Source: Triatoma infestans (taxonomy: Eukaryota > Arthropoda > Insecta > Hemiptera > Reduviidae). Taken from it: a DNA stretch of 64,000 bases. The translations under genes were made by a program, and so were the position numbers. The DNA lies in the NCBI GenBank assembly GCA_011037195.1, contig JAAEAF010004988.1:1-64000 (forward strand), read 5' to 3'. Of the stretch, positions 1 through 11,280 are shown one piece after another; the stretch's first letter is position 1; each line of letters opens with the position of its first letter. Under the pieces are notes generated by a model. That model was not told the DNA's origin. It did not search any database and saw only the letters and a program-made list of their open reading frames with translations.

Positions 1-940
1 ATTGCTCTATATGAAAGCAATTATATGCAAATGTGTGTTTACAAAACACAGATTGTTTTTTTGTTTTTTGTTTTGTTTTTTTACTGGCGTGATCAATTTT
101 TTGTGCTCGATATTTTTGCTAGGGATATTCGCAATTTATTCTGTGATATATTATGTCTTATGTAAGCTATATGTATCCTAGATTACTTGCAGGACCGCTT
201 CCAGATTTCTTTTGATATTTTGTAGAATAAAATTTGTGGGAGAATTGCTGGGTTGCTGTCCTACCAACCGAAGCAGGTAGAGAGAATAATTACATGAAAG
301 TTTTGGGGAATTCCACAGAACCACCCTGAAAGCAATTGTTTCGGAAAAAATGAGACGTTTTAACTAGGGTGCAAGGATTTTTCATGTTTTAAGAATATCT
401 GGTTTATAATTATTTTCGGGTAAATTCCAAAAAAACTTGAAATGTTATTCGGTAACATGCATTTCCAATTAACCGATTTCTTCAAATTTGTAATTCTATT
501 AATGCTTGTAATTTGTATTAATATTATGTACGTGATAACAACTATATATTATACTGAAATGATTCTATATTATTCTATTCTAGAACCCGAGGTATTCAGA
601 GATGTTCAGCATTTAGACCATGGCTGGGCCCATTGTGTATCCCGTAGAACGCCTCAAATCAACCCTGTATCATTAAGGAACGCCAGTGCTAAGGCGAGTC
701 AAATTTTCCGCCTTTGGACACCGGAATTTGGACGCCAAATTTCAGGGAATCGTCTGCGAATCTAATAGACCGCACTGTGAAACGGTGTCTAATTCTTTTG
801 GCCACATTTCCTGCAGAAGGAGTCCCACAGTGGAGATCCATATTATATAGATGCCTTATAACTGGGGCAGTAATTTTTCTCCTTAGCTCCATTTTTGTTC
901 TGCCGAGAAGATACTACTAAAATGATACTTTTGAGGATAG
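1..940. other. Unassigned AT-rich sequence
   Basis: I see no gene, RNA or recognisable element here. Open frames are short and have no domain-like content. The stretch around 700-900 is less AT-rich than its surroundings and could be an old repeat, but no second copy is visible in the window. Confidence 0.5.
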
Positions 941-949
941 CATAATGTT

Positions 950-1205
950 ATTGTTCCCCCAGAACCCTCCCAAAAAAGTCAATTTTCCCCATATGAAGTT
1001 TAAAGAAAATTGTTGCAGAGTTTACGAAAAAAAAACACGAAAAACTGAAAAAACAAACAAAAAAAAACTTTTGGGTTGATAGATTTTGTCCAAAATAAAA
1101 TTTTCAATATCAAGTTTTCACCAGAAATAAACGTTTTGAGGTCTCCTGAGTCCAAAAAAACGTTTTTTGGAAAACGATGTCTATATGTGTGTGTGTATGT
1201 GTGTT
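950..1205. repeat. Rearranged fragment of the ~650-bp dispersed repeat R
   Basis: Two pieces of the R family (reference copy 6711-7375) are joined in opposite senses. The first part matches the 'gaaaatcgtcggagcc' section in forward sense. The part from about 1075 matches the 'ggactcaggggacc' section in reverse sense. It ends in a (GT)n run beside a SINE. Confidence 0.5.
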
Positions 1206-1425
1206 TTTTTCTTTTTAATTTAAGGCGCATCAACGTATATGGTCATTGGCGCCCGGAGCTTTCCCAGTGCACGGCCGGCCTCCGGACAGTGTTCTCTCGT
1301 TACAGACAACACCGTCCTTCACTGGATAGTGAGCTGTAAAGGCTCCAAGAAAGATAAAATCTAATGGCAGCACAGCTGGACTTGAACTCGGGACCTCCGC
1401 GAGTGCTAATCCCTTCTCTGCACAG
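1205..1425 (-). mobile_element. tRNA-derived SINE, family A
   Basis: Read on the minus strand this is a short tRNA-like head with box B (degenerate here, 'cgagttcaagtcc') followed by an unrelated ~130-bp body. The body holds the conserved stretches 'ctgtccggaggccggc' and 'gccttaaatt' and ends in an A/T-rich tail. The same body occurs at 22690, 31895, 34867, 41236 and 61490. Non-autonomous and transcribed by RNA polymerase III in known families; the partner LINE is not identified. Confidence 0.75.
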
Positions 1426-1429
1426 CATC

Positions 1430-2250
1430 CTCAGTAAGCAGACTAGAAGTATTTCCTTAATAGAAGTAAGCTCTTCCAATCTTCTAAGACACTATATCCT
1501 CTTCTCTGCATACTACAACCCTCTTAGCTCCGCACCTTTTTTTCTTCGACATCTCCCAGACTTTATTTTGGCTCACTGGTCCCTAGACCGCACTCAATAC
1601 CATTCTCGCCCAAGCGGTTCAGTTTCAATTCGCCGGCATGCCACAACGTCCACAACTCCGAACCTTATATGACAACGGCGTTCTAAGGACTAACTTGTAG
1701 ATCAGGAGTGGATAAAAGACCAGCATTTATATTTTGTGGCAATTGTTACACGAACAAATTTCAAGCAATTACTACACTACCACATTTAGAGGAGTAAGCA
1801 AAATTAGAAAAAAAAAAAATCAAACCTAGTTGGATGGACAAAACTTTGACCCCCACCACCCTTTCCAATCAACCACAATCAATTAATAGTCAAAATATTA
1901 TTCCAGTGTTAATATAGTTAGTATAATTATACAAAATTAATGACTTTTGCTAATCATCATAAAAAAATATATTAATACTTTCTATAATAATTAAGGGGTC
2001 ATATGTAATGACCCCTCGGGGTGGCTGGGAAGGGAATGTTAAGGTATGGCACCGGTACAAGGAGGGGTTTACCTGTACGCCAGTTGCGTGCTTAACACGC
2101 TGACGTAGCATCTGGTTCACTACTTTAGGGTCATTACTTAGGGATGTTCCCTGATTATCACTATACTAACATCTGGTACTGTCTATCTACAGATAGGGTC
2201 ATCGCACTACAGGAAATTAAACCAGAAATCAACTATAGCATAGAAACCGT
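1430..2250. other. Unassigned sequence with a small perfect hairpin
   Basis: No gene is recognised. A perfect 8-bp inverted repeat ('ggggtcat'/'atgacccc', 5-base loop) lies near 1994-2014. The following ~150 bases are richer in GC than the surroundings. No second copy was noticed. Confidence 0.4.
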
Positions 2251-2254
2251 GTTC

Positions 2255-2640
2255 AACTAAATCGACTTACATTTAAATATGGCCAAGCTATATGACTGCA
2301 ATAGGCTATATTTGAATTAAAATAGCCTTAATAATGGCAGAGTTATTGAAGTCAGAAGTAACAAACTTATTAAAATTCAGTAAAAATCTACGAGTTGTTA
2401 TTAATTTTGCCCTAATATTTAAATATGACCCAGGCTATTCATTAGGAATAGGCTAAAGTTACATTAAAATAGCCTTGAGTATGATAGAATTATTGCAGTC
2501 CAGAACTGACAAACTTACTAAAAATTCAGTAAAAATCTACGAGTTGTTATTAATTTTGCCCTAATATTTAAATATGACCCAGGCTATATACAGGTTAAAG
2601 ATTTACATAGGCTAAAGTTGCCATTAGTTACCGGGTTTCC
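2255..2640 (-). repeat. S150 repeat, about 2.5 units
   Basis: Units of ~145-150 bp carry the landmarks 'ttaaatatgacccaggct', 'aggaataggctaaagtt', 'aaaatagcctt' and 'agaactgacaaactta'. The core contains the palindrome 'atatttaaatat'. The same unit recurs in both orientations over the first 22 kb and once at 56.4 kb. No coding capacity is seen. Confidence 0.85.
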
Positions 2641-3355
2641 TTTACTAAAAGTGTCTGTATTTGAAGCGATTTTTCCAGACTGTAGATGCAGCGAATTTAT
2701 GATATACTTACAATCCATGTACTGCTTGAAGTTCGCCAATAATTGAACCAGAATGGGAGAAACGATTCTCCCGAGAAGGTCCTAGAATAATTACGTCTGA
2801 AATAGAAAATTGTTAGTCATCAGTATGTTAAGTATTAATTTTAGTTTTTTTTAAAGAAAAAAGAGATATCGATAAAGTATAATCATTTTTTTTTGTTTTA
2901 TCAAGATTGCCCGCACGTCTTGTTCTGGTCCAGTTCGGTGCATTAGTTTAATAATAGGGGACTCTGCCCCAATGGGATGAAAGGAATGGTGGGGTTTTAT
3001 GAGGAGGGAAGGTACTTTAAAAGCCAAAGATAGTAGACATATCATCAATTCCGCCGTCTCACTACTACCAACATAACGCCCCATTATTAGGGTGGGGGCA
3101 GGGGACTTCATAACACTTAATATATAAAGTCCTAACTGGCTATGGACAGATTTCAAAAAAAGGATCCTAACTGGTTGCACTTAAAAGCTAAAAAAGTCAA
3201 AAAAAAATATGGCGGCTCTTGGTGAAAAACAGGAGGTTATAATTAGTGAAGACTTTAAAACATGACCTCTTGGATGAGATAGGCACTTCTGGACAGCTGT
3301 GCCCCACTCCATATTGCTAGAACGGGGACTCTAAGCGGCTTGCCAGTGCACCACT
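2640..3355. other. Unassigned sequence between S150 blocks
   Basis: No coding similarity, SINE or TIR is recognised. A 109-codon minus-strand frame at 2851-3180 has no domain-like content and I do not treat it as a gene. Confidence 0.4.
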
Positions 3356-3359
3356 CTGT

Positions 3360-3683
3360 CATATGTAAAGCGTATTCTTGTGCAACTTTAGCCTATTCCT
3401 AGTCAAAACTTGGTCATATTTAACTAAACTAAACAGCTTGGTCATATTTAAATATTAGGGCAAAATTAATAACAACTACTAGTTTTTACAGAAATTTAGT
3501 AAGCTTGTCAGTTCTGACTGCAATAACACTGTCATATTCAAGGCTACATAGGAATGCAACTTTACCCTATTCCTAGTATATAGCTTGGTCATATTTAAAT
3601 ATTAGGACAAAATTAATAACAACTAGTAATTTATACTGACTTTTAGTAAGTTTGTCAGTTCTGACTGCAATAACTCTATCATA
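3360..3683 (+). repeat. S150 repeat, left part of an interrupted block
   Basis: About two forward units ('tagcctattcctag', 'cttggtcatatttaaatatt', 'gtaagtttgtcagttctga'). The block is cut at 3683 by a non-LTR insertion and resumes at 4264. Confidence 0.85.
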
Positions 3684-4263
3684 GAATAGAATAAAAGCGG
3701 GGGTGAACGGGCCTTATTCACTGTGACCTACAAAGCGAGGTCTATTGTGGATCCCCTAAAATTATAGCACATCCACCAGCTTCGCCCTCCTAATCAGGCC
3801 TAGGAAAGCTGAGAGCGGCTCCGTCATGAAGCTTATAGCTTCGGGATTGTCTGTCCCCAAATGAAGAAACCTTGTCCTCGCCAGGCCAGCGGACTCGCAG
3901 AGGATGTGCACCGGAGTGGGATCTCTTCCTCAGCCTTGCAGAATCGGCATACCGCGCCATGCGCAAGTTGTGCATGTGCCTATTCAGCCAACAATGCCCG
4001 GTTAGTAGACCCACTACTAGCCTTATGTACCTTCGGGTATGACTCAGTAGACCCCTGGTAAATTTAGGCAAATGTCTCTTGATAAAGAGTTTTGCCTGCC
4101 TCTGTGTCGGTGTTCTCTCCCACCAATGCAGACGCTGTACTTCTATCCAACCTTTGATAGAAGTTTGAATTAGGCTCCTGGACAACCCGCAGAAGGGTTC
4201 GGGGCCTATGAAGATATCCTGCGAACCCTCCCTATTGGGCACCCCACCCACCATGGTTAGGGC
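3684..4263 (-). mobile_element. 5'-truncated non-LTR retrotransposon, family N1
   Basis: The minus strand encodes the end of a ribonuclease H and the C-terminal region of a Jockey/R1-like polyprotein. Visible motifs are 'GPEPFCGL', 'KRHLPKFTRGLLSH' and 'LTGHCWLNRHMHN', followed by a frameshifted Cys-containing tail. A 14-bp target-site duplication (ataactctatcata) at 3670-3683 and 4264-4277 defines the insertion precisely, inside S150. At 580 bp only the last part of the element remains. It is dead, with neither endonuclease nor reverse transcriptase. Related fragments lie at 17025, 44805, 46016, 48620 and 51965. Confidence 0.85.
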
Positions 4264-4500
4264 ATAACTCTATCATACTTAAAACTATATAAATGCAACT
4301 TTAGCCTATTCCTAGTATACGTATAGCTTGGGCATATTTAAATATTAGGTCAAAATTAATTACAACTAGTAGTTCTTACTGAATTTTAGTAAGTTTGTCA
4401 GTTCTGGACTGCAATAACTCTGCCCATACTTAAGGCTATTTTAATGCAACTGTAGCCTATTCCTAGTACATAGCTTGGTCACATTTAAATATTGGGGTAA
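4264..4500 (+). repeat. S150 repeat, right part of the interrupted block
   Basis: Continues the forward S150 block after the N1 insertion; about 1.5 units, fading out near 4500. Confidence 0.85.
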
Positions 4501-5240
4501 ACCTGAGACTGTTCGTAGGAAAGTTGCGGCACCTAAAACTGTATTGCCAGAATTGTAAGAAGGGACGTCGACTAAGTATTTCACACCAGGTTCCTTATTT
4601 TCATTTTCGCACATACAAAAGTACAGAAGCTATTACTTAGAAAGCAATAGCAGACGGAAAAAAAAGAAGGAAATAATATAACGTAAGTATGGTGAATGGT
4701 GCTCGTCTGTAAGTATCATTAACTTAAGTACATCTTAGTGTAATGCACCCTAGAAGTTTTTGGCCGGTTCGCAAAAACTACCCCACACACAAACAGACGT
4801 ACGGTATATCTTTTGTCTAGGGTAATATCAAACAATGGGTAAGATCTCTGTAATTTCTACCAAACCAAAAGTGCCCTATACACTTAATGTTTCAATAATT
4901 CCTCAATCCAATTCCCCTCCTATCTAAAAGTGCAGAGCAAAACAATTACAGTACTAGATACTCATGTAAAAATGAGTTTTGAATGAATCACATAACCCAG
5001 CACAATACAAATTATCAAACAATTTTGTAATTCTTGTATTGTTGAAGTAGCCACTTCTGGCGCGTGCATTCAGTTTGGTGACATTAGCAATGCTCAGAGA
5101 GAAATATGCATCCAGAAATCCAAATTTCTATAGGAAATTTTAAACAAAATGTAACCTATGATTATATCAAATATCGCAGCTTTATAATTGTTAATTCTGA
5201 GCAAATATTTTCAAAAGTTTTATCAACTTATAGGAACGCT
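4500..5240. other. Unassigned AT-rich sequence
   Basis: No gene, TIR or repeated partner was recognised. Confidence 0.4.
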
Positions 5241-5244
5241 ATTT

Positions 5245-6270
5245 AAATTCAAGTCCTACTTAAGACAACTCTAGTTAAATTCAAGTCCTGTTTATGCAAC
5301 TCTAGTTAAATTCAAGTCCTGCTTATGACGATTCTAGTTAAATTCAAGTCCTGCTTATGGCAGTTCTAGTTAAATTCAAGTCCTACTTATGACAGCTCTA
5401 GTTAAATTCTAGACATACTTATGGCAACTCTAGATAAATTCAAGTCTACTTATGGCAGCTCTAGTTAAATTCTAGACTTAGTTATGGCAACTCTAGATAA
5501 ATTCAAGTCTACTTATGGCAGCTCTAGTTAAATTCTAGACATACTTATGGCAACTCTAGATAAATTCAAGTCTACTTATGGCAGCTCTAGTTAAATTCTA
5601 GACTTAGTTATGGCAACTCTAGATAAATTCAAGTCTACTTATGGCAGCTCTAGTTAAATTCTAGACTTAGTTATGGCAATTCTAGATAAATTCAAGTCTA
5701 CTTATAGCAGCTCTAGTTAAATTCTAGAATTACTATGGCAACTCTAGATAAATACAAATCCTACTTATGGCAGGTCTAGTTAAATTCAAGTCCTACTTTT
5801 GGCAATGCTTGTTTCATTCAAGTCCTACTTATGGCAAATCTAGTTAAATTCAAGACTTATTTATGGCAACTCTAGTTAAATTCAAGTCCTACTTATGGCA
5901 GCTCTAGTTAATTCTAGACTTAGTTATGGCAGTTCTAGATAACTTCAAGTCTACTTATGGCAGCTCTAGTTAAATTCAAGATCTACTTTTCGCAACGCTT
6001 GTTACATTCAAGTCCTACTTATGGCAAATCTAGTTAAATTCAAGATTTATTTATGGCAACTCCAGTTAAATTCAAGTCCTAGTTATGGCAACTCACCTTA
6101 AATTCTATTCCCATTTTTGCAAATTTAGTAAATTCAAGTCCTAATTGTGGCATCTTACTTTAAATTCAACCTCTGATTATGGTAGCTCTAGTTAAATTCA
6201 GTCTTACTTATGGTAACTCTTATTATATTCAACTCCTGGTTATGGCTATTCTAGTTAAATTCAAGTTTTA
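5245..6270 (+). repeat. 63-bp dimeric satellite (higher-order repeat)
   Basis: About 1 kb of tandem repeats of a 31-32 bp monomer with core 'ctagttaaattcaagtcc' followed by '(t)acttatggca'. In the middle (about 5456-5770) two monomer variants alternate ('ttaaattctagac' and 'ataaattcaagtc'), so successive 'cagct' landmarks fall exactly 63 bases apart (5456, 5519, 5582, 5645, 5708). Both flanks hold more diverged single monomers. No open frame spans it. Confidence 0.95.
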
Positions 6271-6289
6271 CTTATAGCAACTTCTTGCT

Positions 6290-6700
6290 TGAGTTCATTA
6301 AGTCCGGTCCCTTGAGCATTTCGCCTATTAATTTGGATCTAATACTAGCCCCAACAATGATCCACCGTGTAATTATCCTCAATCGTTGTAATTATTGGAT
6401 TTCATTTCTTATTACTAAAACTTTATGGTTATCTTTTTTATCTGTCTTTTAATCGAATACATGAACGTATGTATGCAATATCACTTCCGGTGTTTTATTG
6501 TTTTACGTGTTAGCACAGACTGGTTTACTACAAAAGGGCTGGGAGTGCACACTGTGTAAGTTGCACTATCAACGTGACTCTGCAATAATAGTGGGGCATT
6601 ATTCAATCAAAACTCTACCAGATTAGTTTCACTAGAGTGATAACGCTACTGACTCATCCAGAGAACTAATCATTTGTTTATGGTACTATCCATGCCTCGT
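6290..6700. other. Unassigned sequence
   Basis: No gene or repeated partner was recognised between the satellite and the R element. Confidence 0.4.
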
Positions 6701-6710
6701 ACCATAAGAA

Positions 6711-7375
6711 AAAAATCTGCTGTGAAACACTCACACAACTTTCTCTTACTCCAGTTCTCAAAATTCTAATTTACAAATTTTATAGTTTGTGTACCAAATT
6801 TAATGAAATTCGTCGAAAACTGAAAAAATTATACGGTAAAAGCGGACTTCTGGTTTACTAATTTTCTTGAAACTCGGAATTTTGGCCATCTATTTATTTC
6901 TAGTTAATTTTGTTTGGATGACAGAATTGTATAATCACCAAAGATAGCACTTTAGAGAAAAACATAACCCCACCTCTCTCTCTAAAAGTGCCCTTAAATG
7001 AATTTTCCCAGAGAAATATTTCAAATAAAAGTTGTAGCTATTTGTATGTGTAGTTAATATACCAAGTTTGAAGAAAATCGTCGGAGCTATTTTTGAGAAA
7101 AACGCAAAAATGTAAAAAAAACAAAAACTAGTAAAGTGGTACTTCCGGTTGATGAATCTAACATACTGTCAGATCCCATGGTGATACCTAAATAAACGGA
7201 GAACAAGTTGCAACTTTCTACGGTTTTTCGTTTTTGAGCTATGCTGTTTTCACACGCACACACACCATTTGCTAAAAACACTTTTTTGGACTCAGGGGAC
7301 CGGTGAAAACTCGATATCGAAAATTTGACACGATTACAATACTTCCTCTTACTAGGAGTCAGAGAAAGTAAAAAG
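6711..7375 (+). mobile_element. Full-length R element (~650-bp non-autonomous repeat)
   Basis: Reference copy. It opens with the palindrome 'gtgaaacactcacac' and then 'ctttctcttactcc', and closes with 'cctcttactaggag' plus 'agagaaag', so the two ends are inverted copies of about 14 bases. Landmarks inside, in order: 'tggtttactaattttctt', 'taaaagtgcccttaaatg', 'agaaaatcgtcggagc', 'gtggtacttccggttga', 'gagctatgctgtt', 'ggactcaggggacc', 'gaaaactcgatatcgaaa'. It has no coding capacity. At least eight further copies are in the window. I infer a non-autonomous DNA transposon; the superfamily is unknown. Confidence 0.7.
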
Positions 7376-7499
7376 ATATATGCCCATTTTAGTAGATCTA
7401 TCAATTTATGTGGGTTTTGCAATGATCGCATTATCATACATCTTATTTCTACGTGAATAGTGCACGGAGCAACTGAGGATTCTGTATGAACCAGTAGTT

Positions 7500-7788
7500 T
7501 CTTTTGAATTTTAATAAGTTTGTTAGATCTGACTGCAATAACTCTATCATACTTTAGGCTATTTTAATGTAACTTTAGCCTATTCCTAGTATATAGCCTG
7601 GGTCATATTTAAATATTATGGCTAAATTAATAACAATTTGTAGTTTTTACATAATTTTAATAAGTTTGTCAGTTCTGACTGCAATAACTCTGGCCATACT
7701 TAAGGCTATTTTAATGTGACTTTAGCCTATTCCTAGGCTATATAGCCTGGGTCATATTTAAATATTATGGCTAAATTAATAACAATTT
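7500..7788 (+). repeat. S150 repeat, left part
   Basis: Two forward S150 units. The block is interrupted after the target-site duplication at 7772-7788 by a non-LTR element and resumes at 11069. Confidence 0.85.
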
Positions 7789-10700
7789 TTTGCTGTTTGG
7801 GCCCAATATTTGGCAGAACGGTACCAAACCGAACCATGTGAATTCACACCTTATTTTTTCGGAGCAGGCCATCCTTTTCTTGATACAGAAATAACGTTTA
7901 GTGAACTTACTGGTGCAATAATGTCCAGTAAAAATGGAAAAACTCCTGGTAATGATAATGTAAAATACGAAATGTTTAAAAATCTCCCTCAAAACTGGCT
8001 TTTGTATTTGAACGTTTTATTCAATAATACTAAAAGAGAAACTGTACCACATCGTTGGAGTGAAATTACTTCAAGAATGATACACAAAAAAGGCCCCAAG
8101 GGTAACCCTGATAATTATCGAGGGATAGCAATTATAAATTGTATTGTTAAAATATTTACGCAGATTATTAAGAACAGATTAGAGGAATGGGTTGAAAACT
8201 TAGGTATATTGCCTAAATGCCATTCTGGCTTCCGTAAGGGTTGCGGATGTACTGATAATCTGTTTTCACTTGCAGCACTTATTGGAATTCACCTCCGCCT
8301 ACCAGAAAGAAACTATTTGTGTGCTTTGTTGACTTTCGGCAGGCTTTTGATTCTCTTCAACATCTCTTAATTTGGCGGAAGTTGTATGATCTGGGAGTCA
8401 GTACCAAACTAGTTAGAATTTTAAAAGATCTCTACTCTAAAGCTTGCGTCAAGATTTGTACTGCTACGGTTGTACTAGCCGTGTAGGTCCCGGCTTTAGA
8501 ATAGGCCTACGGTATTCCCTGCCTGTCGTAGGAGGCGACTACAAGAGAGACAATGCACAGGAACTGACGTATTTTTAATAAGACATGATCTAATCCAATG
8601 TGCAGATATTAAAAATCTAGAAGTATCTTCAGAACTGCATGCTTCTAGAACAGAAAAGGCGTTGGTCCGTGGCGCCTCCATCGCCCACCCTCCGGGGTGC
8701 AATCAGCCTCTGGCTCTCCAGTCCAGGTTGGGGATTCCCTCCCCCAATCCATCCTGATCCTTTCCCCTTGCAGGGTTGCCTGTAAGTATCCTGGGTTACT
8801 GACACCCCCGTTCTTCAGGCAATGGACAGGAATCAGTAGATGGACTGGCACATCCATCGGGCGTGCGATCAGTCACGCTAGCTCGTTAGAGTTGAAACAC
8901 TGAACTACGGGCGCAAGCTAATATCCGAGCCAATTGCTTGCAATTGAGGTAGGATTCGTAGTGGTCGTGGTTTAACAGCAGCTCCAAGGACTGCAGTCAT
9001 GAGTTGAGCGGGAGGAGACTCGCTATATAAAATGGAACCCCGGAACCAGCCCGTAAGTTGGTAGCGCATTTGCTGGGTGTGCGCGGTTTACCAGAGCCTG
9101 TTAGAGTTTGCCTTCTCTAGCTTCTGGGAGTGAAGTGTGATCTTCGTGTGATCACTTTGCGCGCCGGTTGAGCGTATCTCAACCTGCCCTTAAATGGGTC
9201 AAGCGGGGGCGTGCCCGGATGGGCACCTCTGCCAGTGGGAGGCCTTGCACTATAGCCATCCACTGGTGGTGACAGCCTTCTCTTGTTAAACGATCCCGTT
9301 GCTTGCAACGGGGGACCGGTAAACCCGAATGGGTAGGTACGGTCTAAAAAGATCCCCTAATGTACCAGGAGGAAACAGGGTTGTCAGGGAAGAATGCTAC
9401 GGTTGTACGCCAGAAATGTGTGTGTCAAAAGGAGTATTACAGGGTTAAACGCTCAGCCCCCTTCTTTTTAACATTTTCCTCAGTGATTTTGAATATTTTT
9501 TCAGAAATAAAGGTTGTTTGGGGGTGAATATCGACGATAAATCTGACGTTTTAAGCCTGTTTTATGCGGATGATCTCATTTTAATGGCGGAGAGTAAGAG
9601 AGATTTGAATAAAAAAATTACGGTATTGTCTAAATATTGCACTTTAAATAAATTGGAGGTAAATATTGATAAGACTAAGATTATTATATTTAATAAAGGG
9701 GGAAGAACTAAGAGACATGAATTTAGATATAACAATAAGCAACTGGAAATTGTTAAAACATTTCAATATCTAGGTGTCAATTTTTCAAAGTCGGGGCTGT
9801 TTTTAGAGGCAGCCAAGAAAGCTGTTATAAAAACAAACGTAGCAGGTGGTGCTGTATTTAGATTATTTACAAACGCCAAGCTCCATTCCTGGGATTCCCG
9901 AATGCGACTGTATGAGTCTATTGTTTTAAGCACCCTGTTATGTGGAGCTGCAGTCTGGTCATTACGTTATGTGGACAGATTAGAAATATGTCAGCTGAAT
10001 TTCTTCAAAAGATTACTATCTCTTGGCCGTGCTACCACCTAATTTTGCTGTAAGGTTGGAAAGTGGAATTTGTAATTTGAAAGTACAATTAGCAAAATTA
10101 TTTATTAGATGGTTGTGTAGACTATTAGAAATGGATAGAACTAGACTGCCAAGAATCGGTCATGAATGTTTGAAGAAGTTGGATACCAGACTGCAGAATA
10201 TAACTGGGTCTCTCAATACAAGCAATTTTTTGTAGAATATGATTTTTACCATTTATGGGAGAACCAAGATCCTACACTTATAAAACGCAATTTAAAAAGG
10301 AATGTTGGGCGTGATGAGCCAGAAATTAAGAGAAGAAGATTTAGCAAATTGTAAAACGTTCACAATTTAGTACTATATACTCTTCATTAGCAAATAATTT
10401 TAATACAGAAGCCCAAACTTATTTAAAACTAAATCTTCCAATAGACATTGTTAGGACGACAGCACAGTTAAGAACAAGCAATAAACACCTTACAGTATTA
10501 AATATCAATAGGTCCAAATACACCATCACACAAGCCGAGCTGTGTACTATCTGTGCAACCTGAACCAGCCCGTAGATCTCCATAATATTTTTTTCGATTG
10601 TCCATTATATAACGGTTTGAGGAAGAAAACATTATTAGGTGATCACAATTAATTACTTTATTACAGGACAGTAATAAGTCTAAATCATTCCAGATTTATA

Positions 10701-11068
10701 CATTTCTTAAAAATGCTATGGAGATAAGATCCTTTATTATTAATTGAATAATAGATAGTAAACGATAAATGATGGAAGGGGAAAAAAAAAGAAATGTATA
10801 TAAATATATAAAAAGTATGTACAGATATTATATCTCTGATTGAATTTATAGATAATGATTTTGTGCAATTTTTCAAATTCTCCTTGTCTCACTTTATGTA
10901 AACTTAGGTTAAAATTCATTTTTCTTTTGTAATTTCAATATATATTATGTTCAAGTAGTATTCTCTTTATTTTGTTTATATTTTTGTTTTTCTGTAAGGC
11001 AAGACTTCTTTGTATAGGGGTAACCCTAAAGACAAATAAATAAAATACAATAAATAAAAATTAAATAA
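7789..11068 (+). mobile_element. Jockey/I-like non-LTR retrotransposon, 5'-truncated and itself interrupted
   Basis: Reverse transcriptase relic. The first part (7810-8370) shows 'NGKTPGNDNVKYEMFK', 'NPDNYRGIAIINC' and 'GFRKGCGC', typical of RT motifs 1-2. After a nested insertion (8476-9394) the frame picks up with a GVLQG-stop-TLSPLLF stretch and the catalytic 'FYADDLILMAES' near 9555. The region then continues to a degraded Cys-rich C-terminus (CTICAT..., about 10545-10620). The 3' end is an A-rich tail with AATAAA repeats. A 17-bp target-site duplication (taaattaataacaattt) at 7772-7788 and 11069-11085 fixes both ends. Stops and frameshifts show it is inactive. No endonuclease domain is present; a possibly related one lies at 62030. 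Confidence 0.9.
8476..9394. mobile_element. Unclassified 919-bp insertion nested in the reverse transcriptase
   Basis: Flanked by a perfect 14-bp duplication (tgctacggttgtac) at 8462-8475 and 9395-9408 that splits an RT coding frame. It is clearly richer in GC than its surroundings, has no long open frame, no terminal inverted repeats that I can see, and no poly(A) tail. It contains 'cctgtcgtaggaggcgacta' at about 8522, which I think resembles the head of some SINE or LINE 5' regions, but I cannot classify it. No second copy is in this window. Confidence 0.75.
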
Positions 11069-11280
11069 TAAATTAATAACAATTTGTAGTTTTTTACATA
11101 ATTTTAGTAAGTTTGTCAGTTCTGATTGCAATAACTCTGGCCATACTTAAGGCTATTTTAATATAACTTTAGCCTATTCCTAGTATGTAGCTTAGTCATA
11201 TTTAAATTTTAGGCCAAAATTAATGACACCTAGCAGTTTTTAGTGAATTTTTTAGTAAGTTTGTCAGTTCTGAAGATAGG
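11069..11280 (+). repeat. S150 repeat, right part
   Basis: Resumption of the forward S150 block after the non-LTR insertion; about 1.4 units. Confidence 0.85.

Noticed and set aside
442..765. 107-codon plus-strand frame
   Set aside because: AT-rich, no domain-like content, no splice or promoter support, no homologue recognised.
5245..6270. CRISPR array
   Set aside because: The repeats are contiguous, with no unique spacers, and the genome is eukaryotic; this is a satellite.
8645..9308. Short open frames within the GC-rich nested insertion
   Set aside because: They overlap on both strands, none exceeds 70 codons and none shows a recognisable motif; GC-rich sequence lacks stops by chance.
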